Source: Candidatus Cloacimonadota bacterium
GTDB taxonomy: Bacteria > Muiribacteriota > UBA6191
Length of the DNA stretch: 45,227 nt
Direction of reading: 5' to 3'
Assembly (NCBI GenBank): GCA_002402105.1
Contig: NVVD01000008.1
Coordinates: forward strand, 115,524-160,750
Part shown: positions 7,948 to 16,476 of the stretch, piece after piece
Position numbering within the stretch: the first letter of the stretch is position 1
Layout: each line of letters opens with the position of its first letter
Made by a program: the position numbers and the translations under genes
Notes under the pieces: generated by a model
The model's input: the letters and a program-made list of their open reading frames with translations, nothing else
Databases searched by the model: none
Told to the model about the DNA's origin: nothing

Positions 7948-8781
7948 ATGAAAAATGTGTTTATGATACTGGTTGTATCTTTTTTAGTGAGCTTGTCTCA
8001 AAGTGTGTATGCTTCTGGTAGTATGGTTATAACAAAAAAGGCTCCAGCTAATATTGAGCGTTTAGAAAATGTTAGAAAAGAGATAGCAAGAAGTCTTGGA
8101 GTTAAGTATACTCCATCAAGAACTTACTCAAGATATCAAAAAAAATCATGTGTAAATTGTATTAAGGGAAAAAGCTGTAAATCTAAGGTAAAAGCTGCTG
8201 GTACAAAATGTAACAAATGTTCAGTAAAAAAGTCATCTTGTAAAAAAAGTGTAAAAAAAGCGTGTTGCAAGAAAAAGGCAGTGCCTGCATGTTGTGCGAA
8301 GGCAAAAGCAGCAGGAGTAAAATGTGCTAAGTGTGCAGTAAAAAAGTCAGCTTGTAAAAAAAGCGTTAAAAAAGCATGTTGCAAGAAAAAGGCAGTCCCT
8401 TCATGTTGTGTAAAGGCAAAAGCAGCTGGTGTAAAATGTGCTAAGTGTGCAGTAAAAAAGTCAGCCTGTCATAAAAATGTTAAGAAAGTATGTCATAAGA
8501 GTAAAGCAGTACCAGCATGTTGCGTAAAAGCAAAAGCTGCAGGAGTAAAATGTACCAAGTGTGCAGTAAAAAAATCAGCCTGTAAAAAAAGCATTAAAAA
8601 AGCGTGTTGCAAGAAAAAAGCAATACCTACTTGTTGTGCAAAAGCAAAAGCTGCAGGAGTAAAATGTGCTAAGTGTTCAGCAAAAAAAGCTATGAAACAT
8701 GCGTGTTGTGTAAAAGCTAAAGCAGCTGGAACAAAATGTAAAAAGTGTTCAGTTAAGAAAAAAATTGGTTTGAAATACTAA
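7948..8781 (+). CDS. Exported Cys/Lys-rich tandem-repeat protein
   Basis: 277 residues. Residues 1-23 are a signal peptide (Lys, hydrophobic core, then ASG). A short linker follows, and from about residue 67 comes a tandem array of 38-residue units. Each unit runs CCxKAKAAGVKC, AKCAVKKSAC, KKSVKKACC, KKKAVPA. I count about 36 cysteines, in the patterns CC, CxKC and SxC, and Lys is the commonest residue. The protein is therefore strongly basic and thiol-rich outside the cytoplasm. Binding of metal or disulfide cross-linking into a matrix are both possible; nothing in the sequence decides between them. GAGGAG before the ATG is a strong ribosome site. It stands alone with a strong terminator, so it may be highly expressed. 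The opposite-strand frame is a repeat-driven shadow. Confidence 0.85.
   Translation: MKNVFMILVVSFLVSLSQSVYASGSMVITKKAPANIERLENVRKEIARSLGVKYTPSRTYSRYQKKSCVNCIKGKSCKSKVKAAGTKCNKCSVKKSSCKKSVKKACCKKKAVPACCAKAKAAGVKCAKCAVKKSACKKSVKKACCKKKAVPSCCVKAKAAGVKCAKCAVKKSACHKNVKKVCHKSKAVPACCVKAKAAGVKCTKCAVKKSACKKSIKKACCKKKAIPTCCAKAKAAGVKCAKCSAKKAMKHACCVKAKAAGTKCKKCSVKKKIGLKY
8176..8777 (+). repeat. 114-bp in-frame tandem repeat array in the Cys/Lys-rich gene
   Basis: Equivalent codons recur at 8176, 8290, 8404, 8518 and 8632, exactly 114 bp (38 codons) apart. A sixth, shortened copy begins at 8704, 72 bp later, after loss of 14 codons. Copies differ mostly at silent third positions and a few residues, with copy 8404 the most diverged at its end (HKNVKKVCHKS). 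Unit number may therefore vary between strains. Confidence 0.9.
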
Positions 8782-8785
8782 CTTT

Positions 8786-8870
8786 TTATTGTGATGATTT
8801 GTAATCACAATAATTGATAGCCATTTTTTTGGTAAAAAGCTCCTATATATTTATGGGAGCTTTTTGTTTT
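8786..8870 (+). terminator. Tandem hairpins ending the Cys/Lys-rich gene
   Basis: Hairpin 1 pairs 8786-8795 with 8804-8813 (10 bp, no T run). Hairpin 2 pairs AAAAAGCTCC at 8834-8843 with GGAGCTTTTT at 8856-8865 and runs into T-rich sequence, a standard intrinsic terminator. Confidence 0.8.
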
Positions 8871-8970
8871 AAAAGAAAGATTTAATCTGACTTTTGTATT
8901 TCATGAAAGTATTTTGAAGTCGAAAGCTTGATTGGGTATGTGTAAATCAAGAGCTTTAAAAAGAGGGCAA

Positions 8971-10176
8971 GTGAGAAAAGTATTACTTTATGGCTTAGGA
9001 AAATCGAACCTAGCTTTATATCGTTTAATGTTGCTAGATGATAACTTGAAGATTTTAGTGACAGGAGATAATATAATTTTTCCTGATGAAATTTTAAAAG
9101 AGCATAGAAGTTTATTAAAAGATATAGAAATTGATCAATTTGATGATGTCTATGTTACTCCTGGAATTTCAGAAAAACATTCTTTATTTTTGAAGTGTGA
9201 ACCAAAAAATGAGATTGATTATGCTTATAATTTTATAGAAGCAAAATTTATTGGAATAACTGGTAGCAATGGAAAATCAACGACTTGTAAACTTTTAGCC
9301 GATGCCCTAGAGTTTTTAGGGAAAAAAGTAAAAATAGCAGGAAACTACGGAACTCCTCTATCTCAAGTAGTTTTAGAGTCACAATTTTTAGATTATGTAG
9401 TTATAGAATTATCAAGTTTTCAATTAAGAGTTTTGCGAGATATTCAATTTGAATCTGTAGTTATTACAAATATTGAGCCAAATCATTTGGATTGGCATAT
9501 TGATATGGACTCTTACAAAAACAGTAAACTATCTATCTTACAAATGTTGAATGAAAATGGGCAAGCTACTTTAGAGTCTGATAAAATTTGTGGTTCACCT
9601 AGGATTCCTCATATATTTTCTATAGATACTAAATTAGACTTTGTTCCAATGAATCAAGATAAGCTAAGTCAATGGAGAAGTATTTTTCCTACTTTAAAAC
9701 AACTATCTTGTGACACAAAACAGCTAAGTACCTTTAATTTTGTCTCTTTAGAGCATCGAATGCAACATTTATTGTCAAAATCTGGTATTATTTGTATTAA
9801 TGATTCAAAGTCAACGACTCCAGGTTCAACATTGTTTGCTCTAGATTGTATAGCAGAAAATAATATACTTTTAATTTTGGGCGGAAAAAGTAAAGGACTT
9901 GATTTAACTGAATTTTTAACTAGTTTGTCTTTATATAAAAATAAGATAGATAAGTTATATATTTACGGAGATTTACAAAAAAATATAAATCAAATAAAAA
10001 ATACTGGTATTGAGTTTAGTTCTGTTTGTTTGTTTAGTGATCTTTTGATTTTAATAAAAAAAGAAATTGTTAAATCTCAAATACTTGTATTGAGTCCGGC
10101 TTTTTCAAGCTTAGATCAATTTCAATCATTTGAGGAGCGAGGACAAGTATTTCAATCCTTTATAGAAGAAATATAG
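8971..10176 (+). CDS. murD: UDP-N-acetylmuramoylalanine--D-glutamate ligase
   Basis: 401 residues from the GTG at 8971, which has AGAGGG just upstream and places the family's N-terminal KVLLYGLGKSN (Rossmann glycine loop) right at the start; TTG 8932 or ATG 8938 in the same frame are alternatives. MurD adds D-Glu to UDP-MurNAc-L-Ala in the cytoplasm. The central ATP loop is GITGSNGKSTT, followed by the VIELSSFQL and NHLDWH motifs and, at the C-terminal domain, NDSKSTTPGST (family NDSKATN). It is somewhat shorter than E. coli MurD (438). It is the first gene of the division cluster here and ends 1 bp before ftsW. Confidence 0.95.
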   Translation: MRKVLLYGLGKSNLALYRLMLLDDNLKILVTGDNIIFPDEILKEHRSLLKDIEIDQFDDVYVTPGISEKHSLFLKCEPKNEIDYAYNFIEAKFIGITGSNGKSTTCKLLADALEFLGKKVKIAGNYGTPLSQVVLESQFLDYVVIELSSFQLRVLRDIQFESVVITNIEPNHLDWHIDMDSYKNSKLSILQMLNENGQATLESDKICGSPRIPHIFSIDTKLDFVPMNQDKLSQWRSIFPTLKQLSCDTKQLSTFNFVSLEHRMQHLLSKSGIICINDSKSTTPGSTLFALDCIAENNILLILGGKSKGLDLTEFLTSLSLYKNKIDKLYIYGDLQKNINQIKNTGIEFSSVCLFSDLLILIKKEIVKSQILVLSPAFSSLDQFQSFEERGQVFQSFIEEI

Positions 10177-10177
10177 T

Positions 10178-11299
10178 ATGAATATAAAATATAAAAGAAA
10201 AGAATCAAATACTGTAGGAAATTATCCAGATCAAATTTTGTTGTTGTTGGTTCTTTTGTTGGTCTCTCTTGGTTTGATTATGGTGTATTCATCATCATCA
10301 ATTTCTTCTTTAGATCGCTTTCACGACTCTATGTTTTATGTGAAAAGGCAGGCATCTAGGTTAAGTATTGCTTTGGTTTTAATGTTCTTTTTCACTTTTT
10401 TTGATTATCGTAAATTAAAGCCTTTAAACTGGTTTGTTTTGGGCTTGGGTTATTTGTTACTGTGTTTGATTTTTATTCCAGGAATAGGAGTCAGGGCTGG
10501 TGGTGCAAGTAGGTGGATTGATATTGGGATACGGTTACAGCCTTCAGAGTTCTTTAAGCTTTCTTTACTTGTTTTTGCAGCAAGTAAGCTCTCTCAAATT
10601 GATGAAGTACAAAAGAAATTCCAAACTTGTGTTCTACCTGTAATTATTGCTACAAGTCTCGGCTTTCTTTTGATTCAGGGTTCTGATTTATCAACATCTT
10701 TAATAATTATTATTTTGGGGTTTTCATTAATTTTTTCGGTCTATTTAAACTGGTGGCTTCTTTCAAGTATTTTTCTTTCTAGTGGAGCATTGATTTCATA
10801 TATTATTTTAGTCACTCCCTTTAGATTAAAAAGAGTTGTGGCTTTTTTGAACCCCTGGGAAAACCAATTAGAATCTGCATATCAAATTATACAATCATTA
10901 GTATCTTTAGGTAGTGGTGGTTTATTTGGTTTGGGGCTGGGTCAGTCTAGGCAAAAGTTTTTGTTTTTACCAGAAGAACATACAGACTTTATTTTTGCAA
11001 TTTTAGGAGAAGAATTTGGTTTTGTTGGGTGTATTTTTATTTTATTAGTTTTTTTTGCTTTTTGTTGGAGAGGACTAAAAATTGTACAAAATTCAAAAGA
11101 TCTTTTCGGAAAACTATTGGCACTAGGTATCGTTGTTTACTTGGGAATGCAAACTGTAATAAATATATGTGTAGTAACGGGTTTATTGCCTCCAACGGGT
11201 ATGCCTTTACCATTTTTGTCTTATGGTGGCTCTTCGATGATAGCTAATCTTATTGCTATCGGAATTTTATTGAATATTTCAAGAGGTCTTGATGCCTAA
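10178..11299 (+). CDS. ftsW: SEDS-family peptidoglycan polymerase FtsW
   Basis: 373 residues with about ten membrane helices. FtsW polymerises lipid II at the septum with a class B PBP. Family marks: LGLIMVYSSSS in the first helix, FFDYRKL, GASRWIDIG followed by LQPSEFFKL (SEDS signature), EEHTDFIFAILGEEFG, and the C-terminal PPTGMPLPFLSYGGSSM. The Asp of SDLST is also present. RodA is very similar; the position between murD and murG supports FtsW. It overlaps murG by eight bases. Confidence 0.95.
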   Translation: MNIKYKRKESNTVGNYPDQILLLLVLLLVSLGLIMVYSSSSISSLDRFHDSMFYVKRQASRLSIALVLMFFFTFFDYRKLKPLNWFVLGLGYLLLCLIFIPGIGVRAGGASRWIDIGIRLQPSEFFKLSLLVFAASKLSQIDEVQKKFQTCVLPVIIATSLGFLLIQGSDLSTSLIIIILGFSLIFSVYLNWWLLSSIFLSSGALISYIILVTPFRLKRVVAFLNPWENQLESAYQIIQSLVSLGSGGLFGLGLGQSRQKFLFLPEEHTDFIFAILGEEFGFVGCIFILLVFFAFCWRGLKIVQNSKDLFGKLLALGIVVYLGMQTVINICVVTGLLPPTGMPLPFLSYGGSSMIANLIAIGILLNISRGLDA

Positions 11300-12341
11300 G
11301 ATTGCACAAAAAATGAAAGTTTGTTTTTGTGGAAGTGGTTCTGGTGGGCATTTAAAACCTTTAGTTGCATTACATTTAAAAATGAAAGATAAATGTGAAG
11401 GCTCTTTTTTTTTATCTACACCTCATCCTTTTGATAGTTCATTTTTAAGAGAATGGAATATAAATGCTATTTTTTTAAAATATACTCGGATTTCTCAAGG
11501 AAATTTGATTTATATTTTGTGGAAAGTTTTTTATTCACTGATTGAAACCTGTTTCATTTTAAAAAAAGAAAAACCTACTATTTTAATTGGTACAGGTGGG
11601 TATGGCTGTTTTCCTGCTTATTTAGCTTGCGTTTTATTTTCTATAGACTTTTATATTATTGAGCCAAATAGTATTTGTGGTAAAGTAAATAAATGGTTTC
11701 AATCTTATGCTAAAACTATTTTTACTCACTTTCCTAGTGTTTTGGGACTTAAGAATACTTCGAATATTAAAAGAAGTGGCGTTCCGCTAGTTTATGCTTC
11801 TGTAATCCCTCAAAAAAAAGACTTAATAGTAATTTTTGGAGCAAGCTTAGGAGCGAGAGCAATCAATCAATTTATGAAAAAATATTTTGAAGCTTACGGT
11901 GGAGATGTTGAAAATCATTATATATGGATTACTGGTAAAAATGATTACGAAGAATTTAGTTATTTTAACCAACATAAAAATATAGAAGTTTATTCATTTG
12001 TGAAGGACATGCAAATATATCTTCAACGAGCAAAACTGATTATTGCAAGAAGTGGGGCAGGCTGTATTGCTGATGTAGAATACTTTAAAGTTCCGGCTAT
12101 TTTTATACCCTATCCATATCATTCAGATCGCCAACAATATTTAAATACAGAATATTTATCAAAAATAGGCTCTTGTATCGTTTGGGATGAAAGCAGTTTA
12201 GATAGTAGAGAGAAAAATAGATGTAATGAGTTAAAGCAATTGATTCGATCAGAAGGTTTAGATGATATGAAAGATTGTTTTGAATCTTTAGATAGCATTA
12301 ATGCTAGTGATTTTATTTTAAATACTTTAAAAGAGTGCTAA
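11292..12341 (+). CDS. murG: UDP-GlcNAc:lipid I N-acetylglucosaminyltransferase
   Basis: 349 residues from the ATG at 11292, with AGAGG six bases upstream inside ftsW; a TTG one codon earlier is less likely. MurG is a peripheral inner-membrane GT28 enzyme that adds GlcNAc to lipid I to give lipid II. The N-terminal glycine loop is GSGSGGHLKP with the catalytic His. GTGGYGCFPAYLA is the second signature, FGASLGARAIN starts the UDP-binding domain, and ARSGAGCIADVEYFKVPAIFIPYP with the following Gln pair corresponds to the donor-sugar site. The sequence is rather divergent, but the motifs are in the right order. Confidence 0.93.
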   Translation: MPKIAQKMKVCFCGSGSGGHLKPLVALHLKMKDKCEGSFFLSTPHPFDSSFLREWNINAIFLKYTRISQGNLIYILWKVFYSLIETCFILKKEKPTILIGTGGYGCFPAYLACVLFSIDFYIIEPNSICGKVNKWFQSYAKTIFTHFPSVLGLKNTSNIKRSGVPLVYASVIPQKKDLIVIFGASLGARAINQFMKKYFEAYGGDVENHYIWITGKNDYEEFSYFNQHKNIEVYSFVKDMQIYLQRAKLIIARSGAGCIADVEYFKVPAIFIPYPYHSDRQQYLNTEYLSKIGSCIVWDESSLDSREKNRCNELKQLIRSEGLDDMKDCFESLDSINASDFILNTLKEC

Positions 12342-12548
12342 AAAGGAAGTAAAACTCTGGGCATAAAAAAAATCTTTCTCAACTATTGCTGTAAGTGGTA
12401 GAATATGAGTAAGAACGTATCTTTTAGGTTGGAAGAACTTACAAAATATGTTAATTATATCAATTTTTGTATGATTTTGGTCGATTCAGATTTAATATTT
12501 TGAAAAAAACTGACTTTTTATTTGCAAAAAAAGAAATAGGAGCCGTAT

Positions 12549-13919
12549 ATGGGCATAGATAATAGTAAAAAAATTCATTTCATTGGAATTGGTGGCACAG
12601 GTATGAGTGGTCTAGCACATATGTGCTTAAAAGATGGATTTTGTGTTTCTGGATCCGATTTACGAAGTTCAAAAGCTACGAATCGTTTAAGTGATAGTGG
12701 TGCTATTATTAATTTCCCTCATAATAAAGGAAATATTTCGGATGAGCCTGTAATCGTTATTTCATCCGCTATTCCAGAAAGTAATGAAGAACTCAAATTT
12801 GCAAAATCACTGGGTTTGACAATAAAAAAACGTGCTGAAATGTTAGCATGGTTTATGAAAGATAAGTCTGGTATTTCTATTGCTGGTTGTCACGGTAAAA
12901 CTACAACTACAACTATGGTTTCTTCTATTTTAACTCAAGCTGGGGTTGATCCTTCAACAATAGTGGGTGGTGAAGCTAATCATGTGGGTGGCAATGCAAA
13001 ATATGGTAAGGGTGAATATATTGTTGCAGAAGCAGATGAAAGCGATGGTAGCTTTTTATTATTACCATCAAAATATTCAATAGTTACAAATGTTGATAAC
13101 GATCATCTTGATTACTACAAAAACTTTGAAGGTGTTTGTAGGGCTTTTTTTCAATTTATTCAAAATACAAGAGACTTTTCTATCGTTTGTGGAGAGAGTG
13201 AAGCTTTATATGAGATGGTACAAAATCAAGAGCATGTAAAAACTTATGGTTTATCAGATAAATTTGATTATTGGGCTGAAGATATAAAGTTAAAAGGTTT
13301 TTCATCAGAATTTACCGTTAAAAGTAAAACAGGTAAAATAATCAAATTATTGTTAAATACTCCTGGTCTACATAATCTTTTAAATGGTGTGGCAGCTGTT
13401 GCTATGTGTGATAATTTAGGTATAGCTCAAAAAGACATTGAACTTGGTTTAGCCAAATTTTGTGGGGTTCAAAGAAGGTTTGAAAAAGTACAAGATGCAA
13501 ATGAAATACTAGTTGTAGATGATTATGCTCACCATCCAACAGAAATTAAAGCAACTATGAAAAGTGCTTCAAGTTTAGCAAAGTCTAGAAATGGTAAATT
13601 AATTGTTGTTTTTCAACCTCATAGATATTCAAGAGTTGCCGAGGTCTTAGAGGATTATAAGGGCTGTTTTGAGGGTGCTGACTTTTTATATATGGCTCCA
13701 ATATATTCTTCTGGTGAATTAAACCCTTTAAACTTATCGACATGGGATATCTATAAAAGATGTGACTATGATCCAAAAAATATAATGGTTTTAGATTCAG
13801 ATGACTGGAGTGCCTTTGGAAAAAAACTTGCGGGAGAGTTAAAAGCCAACGATGTTTTATTGACTCTTGGTGCTGGTGATATTACTTATTTAGGTAGATT
13901 ATTAGATTTAACTAAATAG
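12549..13919 (+). CDS. murC: UDP-N-acetylmuramate--L-alanine ligase
   Basis: 456 residues, usual length. MurC attaches the first amino acid, L-Ala, to UDP-MurNAc. It shows FIGIGGTGMSGLA at the N-terminus, the ATP loop AGCHGKTTTTTM, AEADESDGSF, TNVDNDHLDYY and, in the C-terminal domain, DDYAHHPTEI. AGGAG lies upstream of the ATG. The 207 bp gap after murG is long for this cluster and may hold a promoter, though I see no convincing consensus. The gene is followed by its own hairpin terminator. Confidence 0.97.
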   Translation: MGIDNSKKIHFIGIGGTGMSGLAHMCLKDGFCVSGSDLRSSKATNRLSDSGAIINFPHNKGNISDEPVIVISSAIPESNEELKFAKSLGLTIKKRAEMLAWFMKDKSGISIAGCHGKTTTTTMVSSILTQAGVDPSTIVGGEANHVGGNAKYGKGEYIVAEADESDGSFLLLPSKYSIVTNVDNDHLDYYKNFEGVCRAFFQFIQNTRDFSIVCGESEALYEMVQNQEHVKTYGLSDKFDYWAEDIKLKGFSSEFTVKSKTGKIIKLLLNTPGLHNLLNGVAAVAMCDNLGIAQKDIELGLAKFCGVQRRFEKVQDANEILVVDDYAHHPTEIKATMKSASSLAKSRNGKLIVVFQPHRYSRVAEVLEDYKGCFEGADFLYMAPIYSSGELNPLNLSTWDIYKRCDYDPKNIMVLDSDDWSAFGKKLAGELKANDVLLTLGAGDITYLGRLLDLTK

Positions 13920-13945
13920 CTTTTTAGATAAATACCTGTGATTAT

Positions 13946-13977
13946 AAAAGCTCCATTAATATGGAGTTTTTATTTTT
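13946..13977 (+). terminator. Intrinsic terminator after murC
   Basis: CTCCAT (13951-13956) pairs with ATGGAG (13961-13966) around a TAAT loop, flanked by an A run and a T-rich tail. The stem is short; read-through into the next gene is plausible. Confidence 0.6.
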
Positions 13978-14106
13978 ATAGAGCTAATTTTGATAAAAGT
14001 TATTTTTTGTATAGAGATAGAAGCAATTCTGAATGAACATATACTATTAAATGTTGATGAGATATACTAAAGTGTTTTTGTTTCTGTTTTTCTCATAGGA
14101 GTTTTT

Positions 14107-14700
14107 ATGATAAAGTTTTTTATAGTATTAAGTATTAGTAGTATCTTTTGTTTTACAAGTTGCACAGCAAATAGTTTTATTGATGATTTACACCGTATTT
14201 CAAAAAAAAGTAGCCTATTTCAGAGGATTTTTGTCAAAAATAAACTAAAAAAAATTCAAGAAAAATACCGCTCTTGGATAACGTCTTCTAGTGATGAAGA
14301 TTTTAAAGAGCATTTAGCATATTCAAAACATGGCTCAAAATTATTAAGTCATTTAAAGTCTGACAAAATAGATTTAAATTTATTAAAGAAAAAATATCAA
14401 AAATTGATAGATCAAAATCTTTTAGGAATGAACTCCGTAGTTGAAAAATTTTATTCAAAAAAAAGAAACTTTAAATTAGTTTATGAGCAAGTATCTATGT
14501 ATACAATGGCTTTTATTCAAGTTTATAATGCCTTATTAACCAAAAAGATAAGCCATACGGTTTTTAAAGTCGAAGAAGCAAAAATTGTAGAGCATCTTAA
14601 ATCATTAAGAATGAGTTCAGCAAGTAAACAAATGATTAGAATCTCAATCATGTTACAAACTCAGCAAATGGGTCTTTCTTATGATAGAGCTAAAAATTGA
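14107..14700 (+). CDS. Hypothetical exported, lipoprotein-like protein inside the division cluster
   Basis: 197 residues. The N-terminus MIKFFIVLSISSIFCFTSC is a signal sequence with a Cys at 19; the residues before it make a weak lipobox, so lipidation is uncertain. The mature part is helical, basic and Lys-rich, with no motif I recognise. ATAGGAG supports the ATG. The stop codon is embedded in the TTGA that begins murB (four-base overlap), so murB translation is probably coupled to this gene. That coupling and its place between murC and murB suggest a role in the cell envelope or division, but this is inference. Confidence 0.75.
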   Translation: MIKFFIVLSISSIFCFTSCTANSFIDDLHRISKKSSLFQRIFVKNKLKKIQEKYRSWITSSSDEDFKEHLAYSKHGSKLLSHLKSDKIDLNLLKKKYQKLIDQNLLGMNSVVEKFYSKKRNFKLVYEQVSMYTMAFIQVYNALLTKKISHTVFKVEEAKIVEHLKSLRMSSASKQMIRISIMLQTQQMGLSYDRAKN

Positions 14701-15557
14701 TTGAAAAAGGCTTATTATTGAAAGATTTTTCTACTTGGAAAATAGGTGGAAAATTATCCTATTATTTATTAGCAAAAAAAAAAGAAGATATTCTTGAGGG
14801 TTTAAGGTTTTGTTTAGAAAAAAAACTAGCTCTTCTTTTGATAGGCAATGGGAGTAACGTTTTATTTGATGAAGACTTTAAGGGTTTAATGATTCGTATA
14901 GATAAAAAGTTTGAATTAAGTAGTATCGAAGATAATTTATTGGCAGTATCTGCAGGACAAATGCTTTCAAGAGCTGTCAAATTAATGAATGTTAGAACTT
15001 GGTCCTCTATGGATCCTTTATCCACTATTCCAGGAAATGTTGGAGGTTCTTTAGTAAATAATGCGGGGGCTTTTGGTCTAGAAATTTCAGACTTTGTGCA
15101 TTCTGTTGAGGGTTTTGATTTTTTTGGTATTTATAAAAAAATAGAAAAAAAAGACATTGATTTTAAATATAGATATTGTTCTTTACGAGGAAACTTTCTA
15201 ATCACTCAAGTTAATTTTTTTAATTTTGAAAAAATATATAGTGATGTTAACTTTAGGACAACAAGAAAAAGTACACAGCCATTAAATTATCCAAGTGCAG
15301 GGTGTATATTTAAAAATCCTAAAGGTGATTCAGCAGGAAGACTAATTGATTTGAGTGATTGTAAAAAAATGTCTGTTGGGGGTGCTGAGGTTTCAGAGGT
15401 TCATGCTAATTTTATTATAAATAAACAAGGAGCAAGCTCTCAAGAAATTAAAGATTTAATCAAGGTAGTTCAATTAAAAGTAAAAAAACATTCAGGTTTT
15501 GACTTAACTAGAGAACTACAGTATTCGAGTGAAATTTCAGTGATGATAAATAATTAA
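14697..15557 (+). CDS. murB: UDP-N-acetylenolpyruvoylglucosamine reductase
   Basis: 286 residues. MurB is an FAD enzyme that reduces the enolpyruvyl group to make UDP-MurNAc. It starts at a TTG overlapping the previous stop, and the first conserved block DFSTWKIGG follows at once. The FAD-domain marks are LLIGNGSNVLFDED and PLSTIPGNVGGSLVNNAGAFG. The catalytic motif reads SAGCIFKNP, with Cys where E. coli has the proton-donor Ser (SAGSFFKNP type); such Ser-to-Cys forms are known in natural MurB proteins. SEVHANFIIN and the late Glu are present. Confidence 0.95.
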   Translation: MIEKGLLLKDFSTWKIGGKLSYYLLAKKKEDILEGLRFCLEKKLALLLIGNGSNVLFDEDFKGLMIRIDKKFELSSIEDNLLAVSAGQMLSRAVKLMNVRTWSSMDPLSTIPGNVGGSLVNNAGAFGLEISDFVHSVEGFDFFGIYKKIEKKDIDFKYRYCSLRGNFLITQVNFFNFEKIYSDVNFRTTRKSTQPLNYPSAGCIFKNPKGDSAGRLIDLSDCKKMSVGGAEVSEVHANFIINKQGASSQEIKDLIKVVQLKVKKHSGFDLTRELQYSSEISVMINN

Positions 15558-15566
15558 GGTTTTTAC

Positions 15567-16319
15567 GTGAATCATGATTTAAAAATACAAAAACCTTATA
15601 AAAAGACTCCTATATATTCAGATAAAGCATGGGTTCAAAATGCTATATTTGCTTCTTTATTGGCTTTTTGTGTATTTCAAACTTATTATATTTTCTATCA
15701 TTCATCGTATTTTACGGTTGAAGTAATCAAAGTAAAGGGTAATAAAGAAGTTAGAGATCAAGTAATTATTAGTCAAAGTGGGTTAACCCCAGGTCAGCGC
15801 ATGATTGAACTTGATTTTGAAAAAATAAGTAAAAACATTGAAAGAAACCCTGTTATTAAGAGTGCTAGTCTTCTACAATCAGGAGCAAAAAAAATTCAAA
15901 TAACCATAGTTGAGCATGAGGCTATTGAATACTTTTTGAGTGGAAGAAGTGCTTATGGCTTATCTCAACAGGGTATTTTAATACCTAAAAAATTAGATGT
16001 GTCATGTCGTATAGAAGTTACTTTAAGTAACTTAGAAAAAAAAATATTTAAAATGAAAAAAGATAGACTGTTGGTTATTAGAGAGTGGCTAAATGAGTTG
16101 AAACAAAGCCGATTTTTTAATTATGACCAAATTATATTTCAAGATTTATATCATATATGGATTTATTATGATGGCTTTAAAATTTTGGTAGGAGATATTA
16201 AATATTTTATTCAACATAAAAAAATGCTATCTACATTTGTTTTTTCTTTTGATTCTGAATTAAAAAAACCAGAGTATATTGATATTAGATTTGAAAATAT
16301 GGTTGTAAAAATGAATTAA
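15567..16319 (+). CDS. ftsQ: Cell division protein FtsQ (DivIB)
   Basis: 250 residues, GTG start with TAAGG eight bases upstream. A short cytoplasmic tail, one membrane helix (about residues 25-47), then a POTRA domain: YFTVEVIKVKGNKEVRDQVIISQSG, typical of FtsQ/DivIB, followed by the beta domain with the VEHEAIEYF strand. FtsQ links FtsB/FtsL to the septal machinery. Sequence conservation in this family is low; the call rests on topology, POTRA wording and position between murB and ftsA. Two hairpins follow, so ftsA and ftsZ probably have separate promoters. Confidence 0.88.
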   Translation: MNHDLKIQKPYKKTPIYSDKAWVQNAIFASLLAFCVFQTYYIFYHSSYFTVEVIKVKGNKEVRDQVIISQSGLTPGQRMIELDFEKISKNIERNPVIKSASLLQSGAKKIQITIVEHEAIEYFLSGRSAYGLSQQGILIPKKLDVSCRIEVTLSNLEKKIFKMKKDRLLVIREWLNELKQSRFFNYDQIIFQDLYHIWIYYDGFKILVGDIKYFIQHKKMLSTFVFSFDSELKKPEYIDIRFENMVVKMN

Positions 16320-16323
16320 GTTT

Positions 16324-16387
16324 AGTTCTTAGCCCATGTTCTAAGAACTGAAACAAGACTCTTCTTCTCAAGAGTCGTTTTTTTTTG
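16324..16387 (+). terminator. Double-hairpin terminator after ftsQ
   Basis: Hairpin 1: AGTTCTTAG (16324-16332) with CTAAGAACT (16341-16349). Hairpin 2: GACTCTT (16357-16363) with AAGAGTC (16370-16376), then a T run from 16378. This separates mur/ftsQ transcription from ftsA. Confidence 0.85.
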
Positions 16388-16476
16388 TATTTTGTTTACC
16401 AATTGAAGTTTGTTAAAAATGTCATTTAATAAAACACTTTGTTATATGAAGTTTTTTTTAATCCTAGGAAATATAA

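Noticed and set aside
8136..8384. Minus-strand frame rich in Phe, Ala and His
   Set aside because: Shadow of the Cys/Lys repeat codons.
8176..8777. CRISPR-like array
   Set aside because: Units are 114 bp, directly joined, in frame and coding; there are no spacers.
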